Assembly: GCF_022815645.1 (NCBI RefSeq)
Contig: NZ_JALGRO010000018.1
Span: 20,365-84,364 of the forward strand
DNA length: 64,000 nt
Direction of reading: 5' to 3'
Source: Curtobacterium sp. VKM Ac-2922
GTDB taxonomy: Bacteria > Actinomycetota > Actinomycetes > Actinomycetales > Microbacteriaceae
Translations under genes and position numbers: made by a program
The notes under the pieces: generated by a model
What the model saw: the letters and a program-made list of their open reading frames with translations, nothing else
Told to the model about the DNA's origin: nothing
The model's database searches: none
Shown here: piece by piece, positions 44,646 to 54,044 of the stretch
How positions within the stretch are numbered: the first letter of the stretch is position 1
Layout of the letters: each line of letters opens with the position of its first letter

Positions 44646-47561
44646 ATGGTGGAGCAGAACGAGAACAACGACCAGAACACCGACGACACCGCACCGAAGC
44701 GACGCGGCCGCCTGTTCGGCGGACGCCGCGCCAGGTCGGCAGGCACCCTGGAGGCCCGGACCGGCTCCCAGACGCCGACCGACGTGGCCGAGACGGGGAC
44801 CACCGACACCGGCGCGGGCACCCAGGGCGACACCGCCCCCGGTCCCGAGTCGACGCCGGTCACCGGCTCCGTGTCCGTCGAGGTGCAGGCCGTGAGCGCG
44901 ACCGACGCTCCCGACGACGTCAGCACGCTGACCGGCGACGTGCCGGTCGTCGACGCTGCTGCCGCGGCGCAGGCGGAAGCCACCGCGGTCGAGCAGTCGG
45001 ACGCCGTCGTGCCCGCGGCCGACGAGCCCGTCGTCGCCGAGTCGGCACCGGACGCATCGTCGGTCGGTGCCGCCGCCGAGTCGACCGCCGCCGCCGCCGC
45101 GTCGGCCGCCGCCGCGCAGCCCGTCGAGGCGCCGGCAGCAGCGGAGCCCGTCGTGCCCCGTGCCACGTCGACGCTCAGCCTGATCTTCCACGCCCCGGTC
45201 CTGCCCGAGCTGCCGGCCCGCTCGTCCCGGAACGACCGGAACGACCGCGTCGACCGCTCCGAGCACGTCGACCGTGCCGAGCGTCCGGAGCGGTCCGACT
45301 GGGACGACGACGACGAGGACTTCGGTGGCGGCAGCCGTCGCCGGACCCGCCGCCGTGGCACCAGCGCCGACCGTGAACCGCGCGACCACCAGGAACCCCG
45401 TCGCCGCGAGGTCGAGCTCATCACCGAGCCCCAGCGCATCAAGGGCTCCACCCGGCTCGAGGCCAAGAAGCAGCGCCGCCGCGACGGCCGTGACGCCGGA
45501 CGCCGTCGCCAGGTGGTGACCGAGGACGAGTTCCTCGCCCGCCGCGAGAGCGTCGACCGCCAGATGATCGTCCGTTCGAGCTCGGAGAAGATCGAGATCG
45601 GCGTCATCGAGGACAACGTCCTCGCCGAGCACTACGTCACCAAGTCGCACAACGTGTCGCTCATCGGCAACGTGTACCTCGGCAAGGTGCAGAACGTCCT
45701 GCCGTCGATGGAGGCCGCCTTCGTCGACATCGGTCGTGGCCGGAACGCCGTGCTGTACGCCGGCGAGGTCGACTGGAACTCCGTCGAGACGGGCAACCAC
45801 GGCCGTCGCATCGAGGCGGCGCTCAAGCCGGGCGACAAGGTACTGGTGCAGGTCACGAAGGACCCGGTCGGCCACAAGGGCGCTCGTCTCACCAGCCAGG
45901 TCTCGCTGCCCGGCCGGTACCTGGTGTACGTGCCGAACGGCTCGATGAACGGCATCTCGCGCAAGCTCCCGGACACCGAGCGTGCCCGTCTCAAGAAGAT
46001 CCTCAAGGAAGTCCTGCCGGAGCACGCGGGCGTCATCGTCCGCACCGCCGCCGAGGGTGCGACGGAAGAGCAGCTGACCCGCGACGTGCAGCGTCTGACC
46101 GCGCAGTGGGAGGCCATCCAGAAGAAGGTCGAGCACGGTCACGCACCGGTCATGCTCCACTCCGAGCCGGACCTGCTCGTGAAGATCGTCCGCGACGTCT
46201 TCAACGAGGACTTCACGAAGCTGCTCATCGACGGCGATGCCGCCCGCGCGACGATCGAGGAGTACCTCGACGCCGTCGCACCGGACCTGAAGGACCGCGT
46301 CGAGATCTACGACGGCCCGGACTCGTTCGAGGAGCACCGGCTCAACGAGCAGATCGACAAGGCGCTCGACCGCAAGGTCTGGCTGCCCTCGGGTGGCTCG
46401 CTCGTGATCGACCGCACCGAGGCCATGACGGTCGTCGACGTCAACACGGGCAAGTTCGTCGGCTCCGGCGGCAACCTCGAGGAGACCGTCACGAAGAACA
46501 ACCTCGAGGCGGCCGAGGAGCTCGTGCGGCAGCTGCGGCTCCGCGACATCGGCGGGATCATCGTCGTCGACTTCATCGACATGGTGCTCGAGACCAACCG
46601 CGACCTCGTGCTGCGCCGCCTGATGGAGTGCCTCAGCCGCGACCGCACGAAGCACCAGGTCGCCGAGGTCACCTCGCTCGGCCTCGTGCAGATGACCCGC
46701 AAGAAGATCGGCGTCGGGCTGCGCGAGTCGCTCGAAGAGGTCAACGCGAACGTCAACGACAACAACGCCGATCCCGGCCCCTCCAAGGGTCGTCGCAAGG
46801 GCCGCGGTGGCAACGACGGCGGCAACGGGAACGGCAACGGCAACCAGAACGCCCAGCGCAGCAGCGGTGGCGAGCAGAAGTCGTCGCAGGCGCACCAGAT
46901 CACGGACGACGTGAAGAACGCGCTGTCCCGGATCGCCGCGTCGACGATCGCCCACGACGAGGTCGTGGCGTCGAACCCGGCGACGCCCGCGTCGGCACCG
47001 TCGACCGAGGCCCCGGCCCCGGCCGCTGCGTCCTCGGACGCCGATGCGTCCGCCGCCGGCACCGAGCCGACCAGTGGCCCCAAGCGTCGTCGCCGCCGCG
47101 GCGGCCGCGCGAGCTCCGAGCAGTCGGCGCCCGCCACCACCGACGGGATCGTGACGGTGTCCGCTCCGGCGGCCACCCAGGCACCAGCCACCGAGGCCGC
47201 TGCGTCCGCGACGGCCGCGCAGCCCGCAGAGGCGGCGCAGTCCGAGCCGGCCGCAGCGTCCCAGGCACCCGCCGAGTCCGCGGCCCCGACCCGCCGTCGG
47301 GTGTCGTCCTCGGCACCGGTGACGCCTGCCGACACGAACGTCGCGATCCTCGACATCCCCGTCGCGGTGACGAAGCGCGAGCCCCGCAAGGCGCCCGATG
47401 CCGACTCGCTGCTCGACTCGGTGCTGCAGGCGCTCCCCGAGCCCAAGCAGCCCGGTCAGGGACGCTCGCGGTCGCGTCGCGTGTCGTCGGGCAGCATCAG
47501 CGCCCCGGCCACGTCCGACGGGCCCACGACCGACGACGGCCCCGTGATCCTGGGGAACTGA
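44646..47561 (+). CDS. rne: Ribonuclease E/G family endoribonuclease
   Basis: A 971-residue RNA-processing and decay enzyme. An Ala/acidic and Arg-rich extension of about 310 residues precedes the S1 RNA-binding domain (from IEIGVIEDNVLAEHYV). The catalytic part carries the two magnesium aspartates, D598 (MTVVDVNTGKF) and D642 (IVVDFIDM). Where most family members have the Zn-link CxxC after TRKRxGxGL, this protein reads TRKKIGVGLRESLEEVNANV with no cysteine, so the usual zinc-linked dimer interface is missing. A Gly/Asn-rich run and an Ala/Pro-rich tail of about 240 residues follow, probably the scaffold region. Confidence 0.95.
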   Translation: MVEQNENNDQNTDDTAPKRRGRLFGGRRARSAGTLEARTGSQTPTDVAETGTTDTGAGTQGDTAPGPESTPVTGSVSVEVQAVSATDAPDDVSTLTGDVPVVDAAAAAQAEATAVEQSDAVVPAADEPVVAESAPDASSVGAAAESTAAAAASAAAAQPVEAPAAAEPVVPRATSTLSLIFHAPVLPELPARSSRNDRNDRVDRSEHVDRAERPERSDWDDDDEDFGGGSRRRTRRRGTSADREPRDHQEPRRREVELITEPQRIKGSTRLEAKKQRRRDGRDAGRRRQVVTEDEFLARRESVDRQMIVRSSSEKIEIGVIEDNVLAEHYVTKSHNVSLIGNVYLGKVQNVLPSMEAAFVDIGRGRNAVLYAGEVDWNSVETGNHGRRIEAALKPGDKVLVQVTKDPVGHKGARLTSQVSLPGRYLVYVPNGSMNGISRKLPDTERARLKKILKEVLPEHAGVIVRTAAEGATEEQLTRDVQRLTAQWEAIQKKVEHGHAPVMLHSEPDLLVKIVRDVFNEDFTKLLIDGDAARATIEEYLDAVAPDLKDRVEIYDGPDSFEEHRLNEQIDKALDRKVWLPSGGSLVIDRTEAMTVVDVNTGKFVGSGGNLEETVTKNNLEAAEELVRQLRLRDIGGIIVVDFIDMVLETNRDLVLRRLMECLSRDRTKHQVAEVTSLGLVQMTRKKIGVGLRESLEEVNANVNDNNADPGPSKGRRKGRGGNDGGNGNGNGNQNAQRSSGGEQKSSQAHQITDDVKNALSRIAASTIAHDEVVASNPATPASAPSTEAPAPAAASSDADASAAGTEPTSGPKRRRRRGGRASSEQSAPATTDGIVTVSAPAATQAPATEAAASATAAQPAEAAQSEPAAASQAPAESAAPTRRRVSSSAPVTPADTNVAILDIPVAVTKREPRKAPDADSLLDSVLQALPEPKQPGQGRSRSRRVSSGSISAPATSDGPTTDDGPVILGN

Positions 47562-47563
47562 GC

Positions 47564-48205
47564 GTGACCGGGACCCCGACGCGGGCGTTCGCCCCCGGCG
47601 CCTCGCGCGAGGCCACGGCGGGCGCACTGATCGCCGTCGTCGGGGTCCTGGCCGTGCAGGCCGTGTCCGGACTCGCGGGCATGGTCGGCACGAGTCTGTA
47701 CATCGGCCCCTTCGCGTTCCACGGCGGGCAGAACATCGTGCTGGAGTTCGCGACGGCCGTGTTCCTCAGCCCGTTCCCGTTCTACGCCGGGGCCTTCCTG
47801 ACGCTGGCGTTCCTGACCCCGGTGGCCCGCCGCAGTCCGCTGCCGACGGTGCTGCTGCGTGCGGTGCTCGGCGGCGCGGGCGGAACCCTCGCCCTGGCGC
47901 TCGTCGGGGTCTTCACGGGCGCGTACGGCGCGTTCGGCGACGGGCCCCGTCGTCTCGTGACGGACGTGCTCACCGGACCGCTGCAGCGTGGCGTCCCCCT
48001 GACGGCGATGCTGCTGGCCGCCGCGACGGTGGCCTGGCTGTGGCTCGGACGACCGCGCGGCTCGGCGAGTGCGTCCGACCACCGTGCCGGCGCGCCCGGC
48101 ACCACGCCGGGCACGGTCCGTCCCGCCGACGCCGTCCCCCCGCCGTCGTTCCCGCAGCAGCCACCGCGTCCGCCCGCCGGCCAGTGGGGCCAGCCCCGGC
48201 CCTGA
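47564..48205 (+). CDS. Four-helix membrane protein with Pro-rich tail
   Basis: A 213-residue protein starting GTG 47564, two bases after the rne stop. It has four hydrophobic segments (about 18-40, 50-70, 82-105 and 135-150) and a hydrophilic Pro/Gln/Ser-rich C-terminal tail (PPPSFPQQPPRPPAGQWG). The spacing says it is cotranscribed with rne. Pro/Gln tails of this kind recur in the gene at 34325-34885. I do not recognise a family. Confidence 0.7.
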   Translation: MTGTPTRAFAPGASREATAGALIAVVGVLAVQAVSGLAGMVGTSLYIGPFAFHGGQNIVLEFATAVFLSPFPFYAGAFLTLAFLTPVARRSPLPTVLLRAVLGGAGGTLALALVGVFTGAYGAFGDGPRRLVTDVLTGPLQRGVPLTAMLLAAATVAWLWLGRPRGSASASDHRAGAPGTTPGTVRPADAVPPPSFPQQPPRPPAGQWGQPRP

Positions 48206-48242
48206 CCCACCCGGTCGCACGCCTTGCCGTCAGGCGTGGCCC

Positions 48243-48290
48243 GACGGTCTGGAGGCCCGTGGCGGGCCCGCACCGGGCCTCCAGACCGTC
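48243..48290. terminator. Perfect 17-bp hairpin between convergent genes
   Basis: GACGGTCTGGAGGCCCG (48243-48259) pairs without a mismatch with 48274-48290 around a 14-base loop. It follows the rne operon and faces the convergent DUF4031 gene, so it probably ends both transcripts. The GGAGGCCCGTGG part recurs, reversed, inside the coding regions at 40893 and 61769. Confidence 0.75.
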
Positions 48291-48351
48291 AGCGGGTCGC
48301 GCTCGGACCGGCACGTCGGTGCCCGTGTCCGTGCCCGTGTCGGTGCGCGCG

Positions 48352-48624
48352 TCAGTGCGCGCGCTTGTCGCGCTGCGGGACCCGCAGCCCGCTGTCGATC
48401 AGACGGAGGACGAGCTCGCGGCCCGTCACCTCGAGTGCTCCGAGCGCCACGAGTTCGTCGTACCGCGACAGCGGCACGTCGTAGTGGTCGTGGTCGAACG
48501 CGCGCGGCGGAACACCGGCGCGTGCAGCGAACGCGTGGAGTTCCGCGTAGGATGTGTCACTGACGAGGTGCGACCACACGGTTTCGTGTGCGGGCCACGT
48601 CGGTGGGTCGATCAACACGGTCAC
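48352..48624 (-). CDS. DUF4031 domain protein
   Basis: A 90-residue protein with the DUF4031 pattern: a VLIDPPTWPAHETVWSHLVSD start, then LHAFAARAGVPPRAFDHDHYDVP and RYDELVALGALEVTGRELVLRL. Conserved Asp/His residues suggest a small enzyme or metal-binding fold, but the function is unknown. It starts at GTG 48624, close to the divergent rplU promoter. Confidence 0.85.
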   Translation of the reverse strand: MTVLIDPPTWPAHETVWSHLVSDTSYAELHAFAARAGVPPRAFDHDHYDVPLSRYDELVALGALEVTGRELVLRLIDSGLRVPQRDKRAH

Positions 48625-48649
48625 GTTGCAAGACTACGTGTGTCGCCGT

Positions 48650-48679
48650 TTGACCGGACCCATGGGCATCGAGTATTCT
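48650..48679 (+). promoter_or_regulatory. Promoter of rplU-rpmA (TTGACC - 18 bp - TATTCT)
   Basis: TTGACC at 48650-48655 and TATTCT at 48674-48679 are close to the sigma-70-type consensus with an 18-base spacer, the best-formed promoter in the window. The leader to 48827 is about 140 bases and contains two near-copies of GGTGCCGTTCGG (around 48690-48725); no start codon lies between that makes a good protein. Confidence 0.75.
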
Positions 48680-48827
48680 CGATCCCTGGTGTCACTGTGC
48701 CGTTCGGTCAGACGGTGCCGTTCGGCCAGCTGGCCGTTCCGCCTGTGGCTGATCATCGGTTCCGACCGGTCTGATCGTGCCTGGGCACCCGAGACTTCCC
48801 TCAAGCAGAGTTACGTAAGGATTCCAC

Positions 48828-49136
48828 GTGGTTTACGCAGTAGTGCGCGCCGGCGGCCGTCAGGAGAAGGTCGAGGTCGGCACGATCATCACCATCGATC
48901 GCGCCAAGGCCGATGACAAGGGCAACATCGAGCTCGCGCCCGTGCTCCTCGTGGACGGTGACACGATCACCTCCGCCGCGTCCGACCTGGCCAAGGTGAC
49001 CGTGACCGCCGAGGTGCTCGAGGACCTCCGCGGCAAGAAGGTCATCATCCAGAAGTTCAAGAACAAGACCGGTTACAAGAAGCGCCAGGGCTTCCGCGCG
49101 GACCTCACGCGCGTCAAGGTCACCAAGATCGCGTAA
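48828..49136 (+). CDS. rplU: 50S ribosomal protein L21
   Basis: A 102-residue ribosomal protein binding 23S rRNA. It matches the family at [17 protein letters not shown] at the start and [16 protein letters not shown] [20 protein letters not shown] at the end. GTG 48828 is the first in-frame start and follows AAGGA. It is followed 14 bases on by rpmA, with which it forms an operon. Confidence 0.97.
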   Translation: MVYAVVRAGGRQEKVEVGTIITIDRAKADDKGNIELAPVLLVDGDTITSAASDLAKVTVTAEVLEDLRGKKVIIQKFKNKTGYKKRQGFRADLTRVKVTKIA

Positions 49137-49150
49137 GGCGGGAGACAGAC

Positions 49151-49402
49151 ATGGCACACAAGAAGGGTGCGAGTTCCACTCGCAACGGTCGCGACTCGAA
49201 CGCACAGCGCCTCGGCGTGAAGCGCTTCGGCGGTCAGGTCGTCAACGCCGGTGAGATCATCGTCCGCCAGCGCGGCACGCACTTCCACCCGGGTGACAAC
49301 GTCGGTCGCGGTGGCGACGACACGCTGTTCGCACTGGCCGCCGGTGCGGTCGAGTTCGGCACCAAGGGTGGCCGCAAGGTCATCAACATCGTCAACGCGT
49401 AA
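49151..49402 (+). CDS. rpmA: 50S ribosomal protein L27
   Basis: An 83-residue ribosomal protein whose N-terminus reaches the peptidyl transferase centre. The start is [17 protein letters not shown], the actinobacterial form without the cleaved extension seen in Firmicutes; [17 protein letters not shown] is the family signature. GGGAG lies upstream of ATG 49151. A terminator follows at 49441-49473. Confidence 0.97.
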   Translation: MAHKKGASSTRNGRDSNAQRLGVKRFGGQVVNAGEIIVRQRGTHFHPGDNVGRGGDDTLFALAAGAVEFGTKGGRKVINIVNA

Positions 49403-49440
49403 GTCCCACGACGAGCGCTCACTGACGACGCAAGACTCTG

Positions 49441-49473
49441 GAAGAGGGGCAGGCCGCGCGCCTGCCCCTCTTC
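49441..49473 (+). terminator. Terminator after rpmA
   Basis: GAAGAGGGGCAGGC (49441-49454) pairs perfectly with 49460-49473 around CGCGC; a TTCGCATTCC stretch follows. obgE starts 46 bases later, so it may be expressed partly by read-through. Confidence 0.85.
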
Positions 49474-49518
49474 GCATTCCTGCACTGCCCCATCCCTCAA
49501 CGAAAGTGTGAACAACCG

Positions 49519-51033
49519 ATGGCGACGTTCGTCGACGACGTGATCCTGCACCTCAGCGCGGGGAACGGCGGCAACGGCTGCGTTTCCGTTCGTCGCGAGA
49601 AGTTCAAGCCGCTGGCCGGCCCCGACGGCGGCAACGGCGGTGACGGCGGCGACATCGTGCTGGTGGCCGACCCGCAGGTCACCACGCTGCTCGGCTACCA
49701 CCGGTCGCCCCACCGCTCCAGCCGCAACGGCCAGCCCGGCATGGGCGACATGCGCAGCGGCATCTCGGGCGAGGTCCTCGAGCTCCCCGTGCCCGTCGGC
49801 ACCGTCGTGTACGAGGACAACGGCGACCTGCTCGCCGACATGACCGAGCCCGGGATGCGCGTCGTCGTGGCCCAGGGCGGTCAGGGTGGCCTGGGCAACG
49901 CGGCACTCGCCACGACCAAGCGCAAGGCACCCGGGTTCGCGCTGCTCGGCACCGACGGCGAGTCCGGCGACGTCCGTCTCGAGCTCAAGACCATCGCCGA
50001 CGTCGCGCTCGTCGGGTTCCCGAGTGCCGGCAAGTCCTCGCTCATCGCCGCGGTCTCCGCCGCGAAGCCGAAGATCGCCGACTACCCGTTCACGACCCTG
50101 ACGCCGAACCTGGGCGTGGTCGAGTCCGGCGACGTCCGCTTCACCGTGGCCGATGTCCCCGGTCTGATCGAGGGGGCATCCGAGGGCAAGGGCCTGGGGC
50201 TCGAGTTCCTGCGTCACGTGGAGCGCTGCGAGGTGCTGCTGCACGTCATCGACTGCGCCACGCTCGACCCGGGCCGCGACCCGGTCAGCGACCTCGACGT
50301 CCTGCTCGCCGAGCTCGAGCGCTACCCGGTCCCCGAGGGCCAGGTCCCGCTGCTCGAGCGTCCGCAGCTCATCGCGCTCAACAAGGTCGACGTGCCCGAC
50401 GCCGCCGAGCTCGCCGCGTTCATCACGCCCGAGCTCGAGGCCCGCGGCTACCGGGTGTTCTCGATCTCCACCGCCTCGCACGCCGGGCTCCGCGAGCTCA
50501 CCTTCGCCCTCGCCGGCATCGTCGAGGAAGCCCGTGCCACCGCGGCGGCCGAGCCCGTGCAAGAGCGCATCGTGATCCGTCCGCGGGCCGTCGACGCCAA
50601 GGGCGGCTTCACCGTCCGTGCCGAGGGTGGCGAAGAGCACCGCTTCTACCGTGTCCGTGGCTCGAAGCCCGAGCGCTGGGTGCAGCAGACCGACTTCGAG
50701 AACGAAGAGGCGATCGGCTACCTGGCCGACCGGCTCGCCAAGCTCGGCGTCGAGGACGGCCTGTTCAAGGCCGGTGCCGTCGCCGGGTCGACCGTCGTCA
50801 TCGGTGGCGACGGCGGCATGATCTTCGACTGGGAGCCCACGCTCACGTCCACCGCCGAGCTCATCACCAGCGCTCGCGGAACGGACGCCCGTGTCGACAT
50901 GAACATGCGCCCGACCCGCAACCAGCGCCGCGAGGAGTACTTCGAGCGGATGGACGCCAAGGCCGCGGCCCGCGCCGAGCTCGAGTCCGAGCGCAAGTCC
51001 GGGCTGTGGGCGGACGACGAGGCCAAGGACTGA
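49519..51033 (+). CDS. obgE: GTPase Obg (CgtA)
   Basis: A 504-residue ribosome-associated GTPase acting in late 50S assembly. It has the glycine-rich Obg domain (about 1-158, many GGxGG runs such as GGNGGDGGD), then a G domain with P-loop GFPSAGKSS (about 166-174), the switch I threonine in [12 protein letters not shown], and NKVD for guanine recognition; the C-terminal OCT domain (about 340-430) and a Arg/Glu-rich tail follow. ATG 49519 follows GAAAGTG. It begins the obgE-proB-proA run. Confidence 0.97.
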   Translation: MATFVDDVILHLSAGNGGNGCVSVRREKFKPLAGPDGGNGGDGGDIVLVADPQVTTLLGYHRSPHRSSRNGQPGMGDMRSGISGEVLELPVPVGTVVYEDNGDLLADMTEPGMRVVVAQGGQGGLGNAALATTKRKAPGFALLGTDGESGDVRLELKTIADVALVGFPSAGKSSLIAAVSAAKPKIADYPFTTLTPNLGVVESGDVRFTVADVPGLIEGASEGKGLGLEFLRHVERCEVLLHVIDCATLDPGRDPVSDLDVLLAELERYPVPEGQVPLLERPQLIALNKVDVPDAAELAAFITPELEARGYRVFSISTASHAGLRELTFALAGIVEEARATAAAEPVQERIVIRPRAVDAKGGFTVRAEGGEEHRFYRVRGSKPERWVQQTDFENEEAIGYLADRLAKLGVEDGLFKAGAVAGSTVVIGGDGGMIFDWEPTLTSTAELITSARGTDARVDMNMRPTRNQRREEYFERMDAKAAARAELESERKSGLWADDEAKD

Positions 51034-51040
51034 CCACGGC

Positions 51041-51853
51041 ATGACCGAGACGACCGACCCGAGCGCCCTCGGCTCCGTCCGGGTCCGCGCGGACGTCCCG
51101 CGCGCCCGGCGGATCGTCGTGAAGGTCGGCTCGTCGTCGGTCAGCGGTGAGAACACCGCGCAGATCGGCCCGCTCGTCGACGCGTTGGCGGCGGCGCACG
51201 GCCGGGGGACCGAGGTCGTGCTGGTGTCCTCCGGTGCGATCGCGACGGGCTTCCCGTTCCTGGGGCTCGCGGGCAAGCCGGACGACCTCGCCACCCAACA
51301 GGCCGCAGCCGCCACCGGGCAGAACGTCCTGATGTTCCGCTACCAGCAGCAGCTCGACCGGCACGGGCTGATCGCCGCGCAGATCCTGCTGACCGCGGGC
51401 GACCTGCAGAACCCGACCCACCGGGTGAACGCGCAGCGCGCCATCGACCGGCTGCTCGCCCTGCGGGTGCTGCCGATCGTCAACGAGAACGACACCGTGG
51501 CCACGCACGAGATCCGCTTCGGCGACAACGACCGGCTGGCGGCCCTGGTGGCACGGCTGCTCGGTGCCGATGCCCTCGTGCTGCTGTCCGACGTCGAGTC
51601 GCTGTACACGAAGCCCCCCGAGCAGCCCGGAGCCGAACGCATCGACGAGGTGCCCTTCGGGGACGAGCTCGCCGGGGTGACGTTCGGGTCGATCGGTGCG
51701 GCCGGGGTCGGCACCGGGGGAGCGGGCACGAAGGTCGCGGCGGCACGCCTGGCGGCCGAGGCGGGGACGGGTGTGCTCGTGACCGCGACGTCCCTGGTGG
51801 CCCGCGCGCTCGACGGCGACCACGTCGGGACCTGGTTCCACGCCGCGCCCTAG
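51041..51853 (+). CDS. proB: Glutamate 5-kinase
   Basis: Phosphorylates glutamate, the first step of proline synthesis. The 270-residue protein has the amino-acid-kinase pattern: VVKVGSSSV, VLVSSGAIATG, PIVNENDTVATHEIRFGDND and LLSDVESLYTKPP. It lacks the C-terminal PUA domain found in longer ProB proteins; the short form is usual in many bacteria. The ATG is 7 bases after the obgE stop. Its stop TAG is also the first three bases of TAGAAT, a -10-like hexamer for proA. Confidence 0.95.
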   Translation: MTETTDPSALGSVRVRADVPRARRIVVKVGSSSVSGENTAQIGPLVDALAAAHGRGTEVVLVSSGAIATGFPFLGLAGKPDDLATQQAAAATGQNVLMFRYQQQLDRHGLIAAQILLTAGDLQNPTHRVNAQRAIDRLLALRVLPIVNENDTVATHEIRFGDNDRLAALVARLLGADALVLLSDVESLYTKPPEQPGAERIDEVPFGDELAGVTFGSIGAAGVGTGGAGTKVAAARLAAEAGTGVLVTATSLVARALDGDHVGTWFHAAP

Positions 51854-51856
51854 AAT
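51851..51856 (+). promoter_or_regulatory. Candidate leaderless -10 element (TAGAAT) for proA, overlapping the proB stop
   Basis: TAGAAT lies 6 bases before the proA ATG and its first three bases are the proB stop codon. Such an internal promoter would let proA be made without proB. Confidence 0.5.
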
Positions 51857-51862
51857 CGTGCC

Positions 51863-53191
51863 ATGTCGACCCCCGCCACGTCGCTGACCGCCGCCGCTGC
51901 GCATGCCCGCACCGCGCCCGACGGCACCGGGTCCACCGGGGCCGCACCGAGCCTCCAGGACGAGCTCGTCGCGGCCCGGGCCGCGTCCCGGGTGCTGGCC
52001 ACGTCGACCACCGCCGTCAAGGACGCCGCCCTCGTCGCGATCGCGGCGTCGCTCCGGTCCGGCGCTGACGACGTCGTGTTCGCGAACCACGCCGACCTGG
52101 TTGCCGGCGAGGACTCCGGGCTGTCGTCCGGCCTGCTGGACCGGCTGCGGCTCGACCCCGAGCGCATCGAGGCCCTGGCCGTCGCCGTCGAACAGGTCGT
52201 GGGACTGACCGATCCGGTCGGGCAGTCCGTGCGCGGGTCGGTCCTGCCGAACGGCCTGCAGCTGTCGCAGGTCCGCGTGCCGTTCGGTGTCGTCGGTGCC
52301 ATCTACGAGGCACGTCCGAACGTCACGGTCGACATCGCCAGCCTGGCGCTCAAGAGCGGCAACGCCGTGGTCCTGCGGGGTGGTTCCGCGGCGCAGCGCA
52401 CCAACGCCGTGCTGGTCGGCCTGCTGCAGGACGCCGTCGCGTCCGTCGGCCTGCCGCGCGCGCTCGTGCAGACCATCGACCGGTTCGGCCGCGCCGGTGC
52501 CACCGACCTGATGCGCGCGCGAGGGCTGGTGGACGTCCTCATCCCACGCGGCAGCGCATCACTGATCCAGACCGTCGTCACCGAGTCCCAGGTCCCCGTG
52601 ATCGAGACCGGGGCCGGGGTCGTGCACGTCTTCCTCGATGCGTCGGCGCCGCTCGACCGGTCCGTCGACATCGTCCTGAACAGCAAGGTGCAGCGCCCGA
52701 GCGTGTGCAATGCGCTCGAGACGCTGCTGGTGCACCGCGACGCCGCCGAGGGCCTGCTGCCGACCCTCGCCGCCCGGCTCCGGGCCGCCGGGGTCACGCT
52801 GCGCGGGGACGACGCGACCCGGGCGATCGTCCCGGGTGTGCTCCGGGCCACCGAGGCCGACTGGGGCACCGAGTCGATGGACCTGGACCTGTCGATCCGC
52901 GTGGTGGACGACGTCGACCAGGCGATGGACCACATCGCCCGGTACTCCACGCACCACACGGAGTCGATCGTCACGAACGACGTCGACACGTCCGAGCGGT
53001 TCCTGGCGACGGTGGACTCCGCCGTGGTGATGGTGAACGCCTCGACGCGGTTCACCGACGGGGGCGAGTTCGGCTTCGGCGCCGAGGTCGGGATCTCCAC
53101 GCAGAAGCTGCACGCCCGGGGGCCGATGGGGCTGCCGGAACTGACCAGCACGAAGTGGGTCGTGCGCGGACAGGGGCAGATCCGCGGCTAG
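51863..53191 (+). CDS. proA: Glutamate-5-semialdehyde dehydrogenase (gamma-glutamyl phosphate reductase)
   Basis: Reduces gamma-glutamyl phosphate to the semialdehyde with NADPH, the second step of proline synthesis. The 442-residue protein has the catalytic cysteine C282 in [10 protein letters not shown] and the family stretches [17 protein letters not shown] and [16 protein letters not shown]. The first 30 residues are a low-complexity extension. It follows proB by 9 bases, the normal order. Confidence 0.96.
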   Translation: MSTPATSLTAAAAHARTAPDGTGSTGAAPSLQDELVAARAASRVLATSTTAVKDAALVAIAASLRSGADDVVFANHADLVAGEDSGLSSGLLDRLRLDPERIEALAVAVEQVVGLTDPVGQSVRGSVLPNGLQLSQVRVPFGVVGAIYEARPNVTVDIASLALKSGNAVVLRGGSAAQRTNAVLVGLLQDAVASVGLPRALVQTIDRFGRAGATDLMRARGLVDVLIPRGSASLIQTVVTESQVPVIETGAGVVHVFLDASAPLDRSVDIVLNSKVQRPSVCNALETLLVHRDAAEGLLPTLAARLRAAGVTLRGDDATRAIVPGVLRATEADWGTESMDLDLSIRVVDDVDQAMDHIARYSTHHTESIVTNDVDTSERFLATVDSAVVMVNASTRFTDGGEFGFGAEVGISTQKLHARGPMGLPELTSTKWVVRGQGQIRG

Positions 53192-53232
53192 ACTGATCCG
53201 CAGCCTGCCACGACCGATCGGAGCACCGCACC

Positions 53233-53433
53233 ATGACCGTCCTCGCTCAAGCCGCCGAGTCCGCCTCGTCGGTGCCCGCGTTCATCTTCCCGGTCGTGGC
53301 TGCTGCGTTCTTCACGTTCCTCGGCTTCGTGACCTGGTCCTTCCGCGACGTGGCCTACCGCCACTCCAACAAGTTCGAGGCGACCCGCACCCACGAGACC
53401 GGTGTGGACGAGTTCGGCCACACGAAGATCTGA
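53233..53433 (+). CDS. Small single-helix membrane protein
   Basis: A 66-residue protein beginning [20 protein letters not shown] with one helix (about 16-38, [19 protein letters not shown]) and a soluble tail ending [16 protein letters not shown] at the proA stop (53189-53194) could start a separate transcript. It lies between proA and nadD; short proteins of this kind are common at this spot in actinobacteria, but I do not know a function. Confidence 0.75.
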   Translation: MTVLAQAAESASSVPAFIFPVVAAAFFTFLGFVTWSFRDVAYRHSNKFEATRTHETGVDEFGHTKI

Positions 53434-53444
53434 CGCGCCGCTCG

Positions 53445-54044
53445 ATGCTCGAGAGCTCGGGGCGGCCGCGCATCGGCGTGATGGGCGGCACGTTCGACCC
53501 CATCCACCACGGTCACCTGGTGGCGGCGTCCGAAGTCGCACGGTCGTTCGACCTGGACGAAGTCGTCTTCGTGCCCACCGGTCAGCCGTACATGAAGTCC
53601 GGGGTCACCGACGCCGAACACCGCTACCTGATGACCGTCATCGCGACGGCGTCCAATCCGATGTTCACCGTCAGCCGTGTCGACATCGACCGTCCCGGCC
53701 CCACATACACGGTCGACACCCTCCGCGACCTGCACGACCAGCGGCCCGACGCCCAGCTCGTCTTCATCTCGGGCGCAGACGCCGTCCAGCAGATCGTCGA
53801 CTGGAAGGACCATGATGGGCTGTGGGACCTCGCGCACTTCGTGGCGGTCACGCGTCCGGGTCACAACCTGAGCATCACCGGACTCCCCGAGCGCGACGTA
53901 AGCTTGCTCGAAGTCCCGGCGCTGGCCATCTCGTCGACCGACTGTCGCGAACGAGTGCGACGCGGCAACCCCGTGTGGTACTTGGTCCCGGACGGCGTCG
54001 TCCAGTACATCACCAAGCACCATCTGTATCGGAGCGTTGCATGA
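53445..54044 (+). CDS. nadD: Nicotinate-nucleotide adenylyltransferase
   Basis: Joins nicotinate mononucleotide to ATP in NAD synthesis. The 199-residue protein has the nucleotidyl-transferase signature [15 protein letters not shown] (HxGH motif) near the N-terminus and [21 protein letters not shown] near the C-terminus, the SxTxIR-type region. GTG/ATG choice: ATG 53445 opens [15 protein letters not shown]. Its stop overlaps the next gene (ATGA), so they are coupled. Confidence 0.95.
   Translation: MLESSGRPRIGVMGGTFDPIHHGHLVAASEVARSFDLDEVVFVPTGQPYMKSGVTDAEHRYLMTVIATASNPMFTVSRVDIDRPGPTYTVDTLRDLHDQRPDAQLVFISGADAVQQIVDWKDHDGLWDLAHFVAVTRPGHNLSITGLPERDVSLLEVPALAISSTDCRERVRRGNPVWYLVPDGVVQYITKHHLYRSVA

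Noticed and set aside
44313..47627. 1104-codon minus-strand open frame opposite rne
   Set aside because: The plus frame encodes RNase E with catalytic aspartates; the minus frame is repetitive Gly/Arg/Leu with no recognisable domain.
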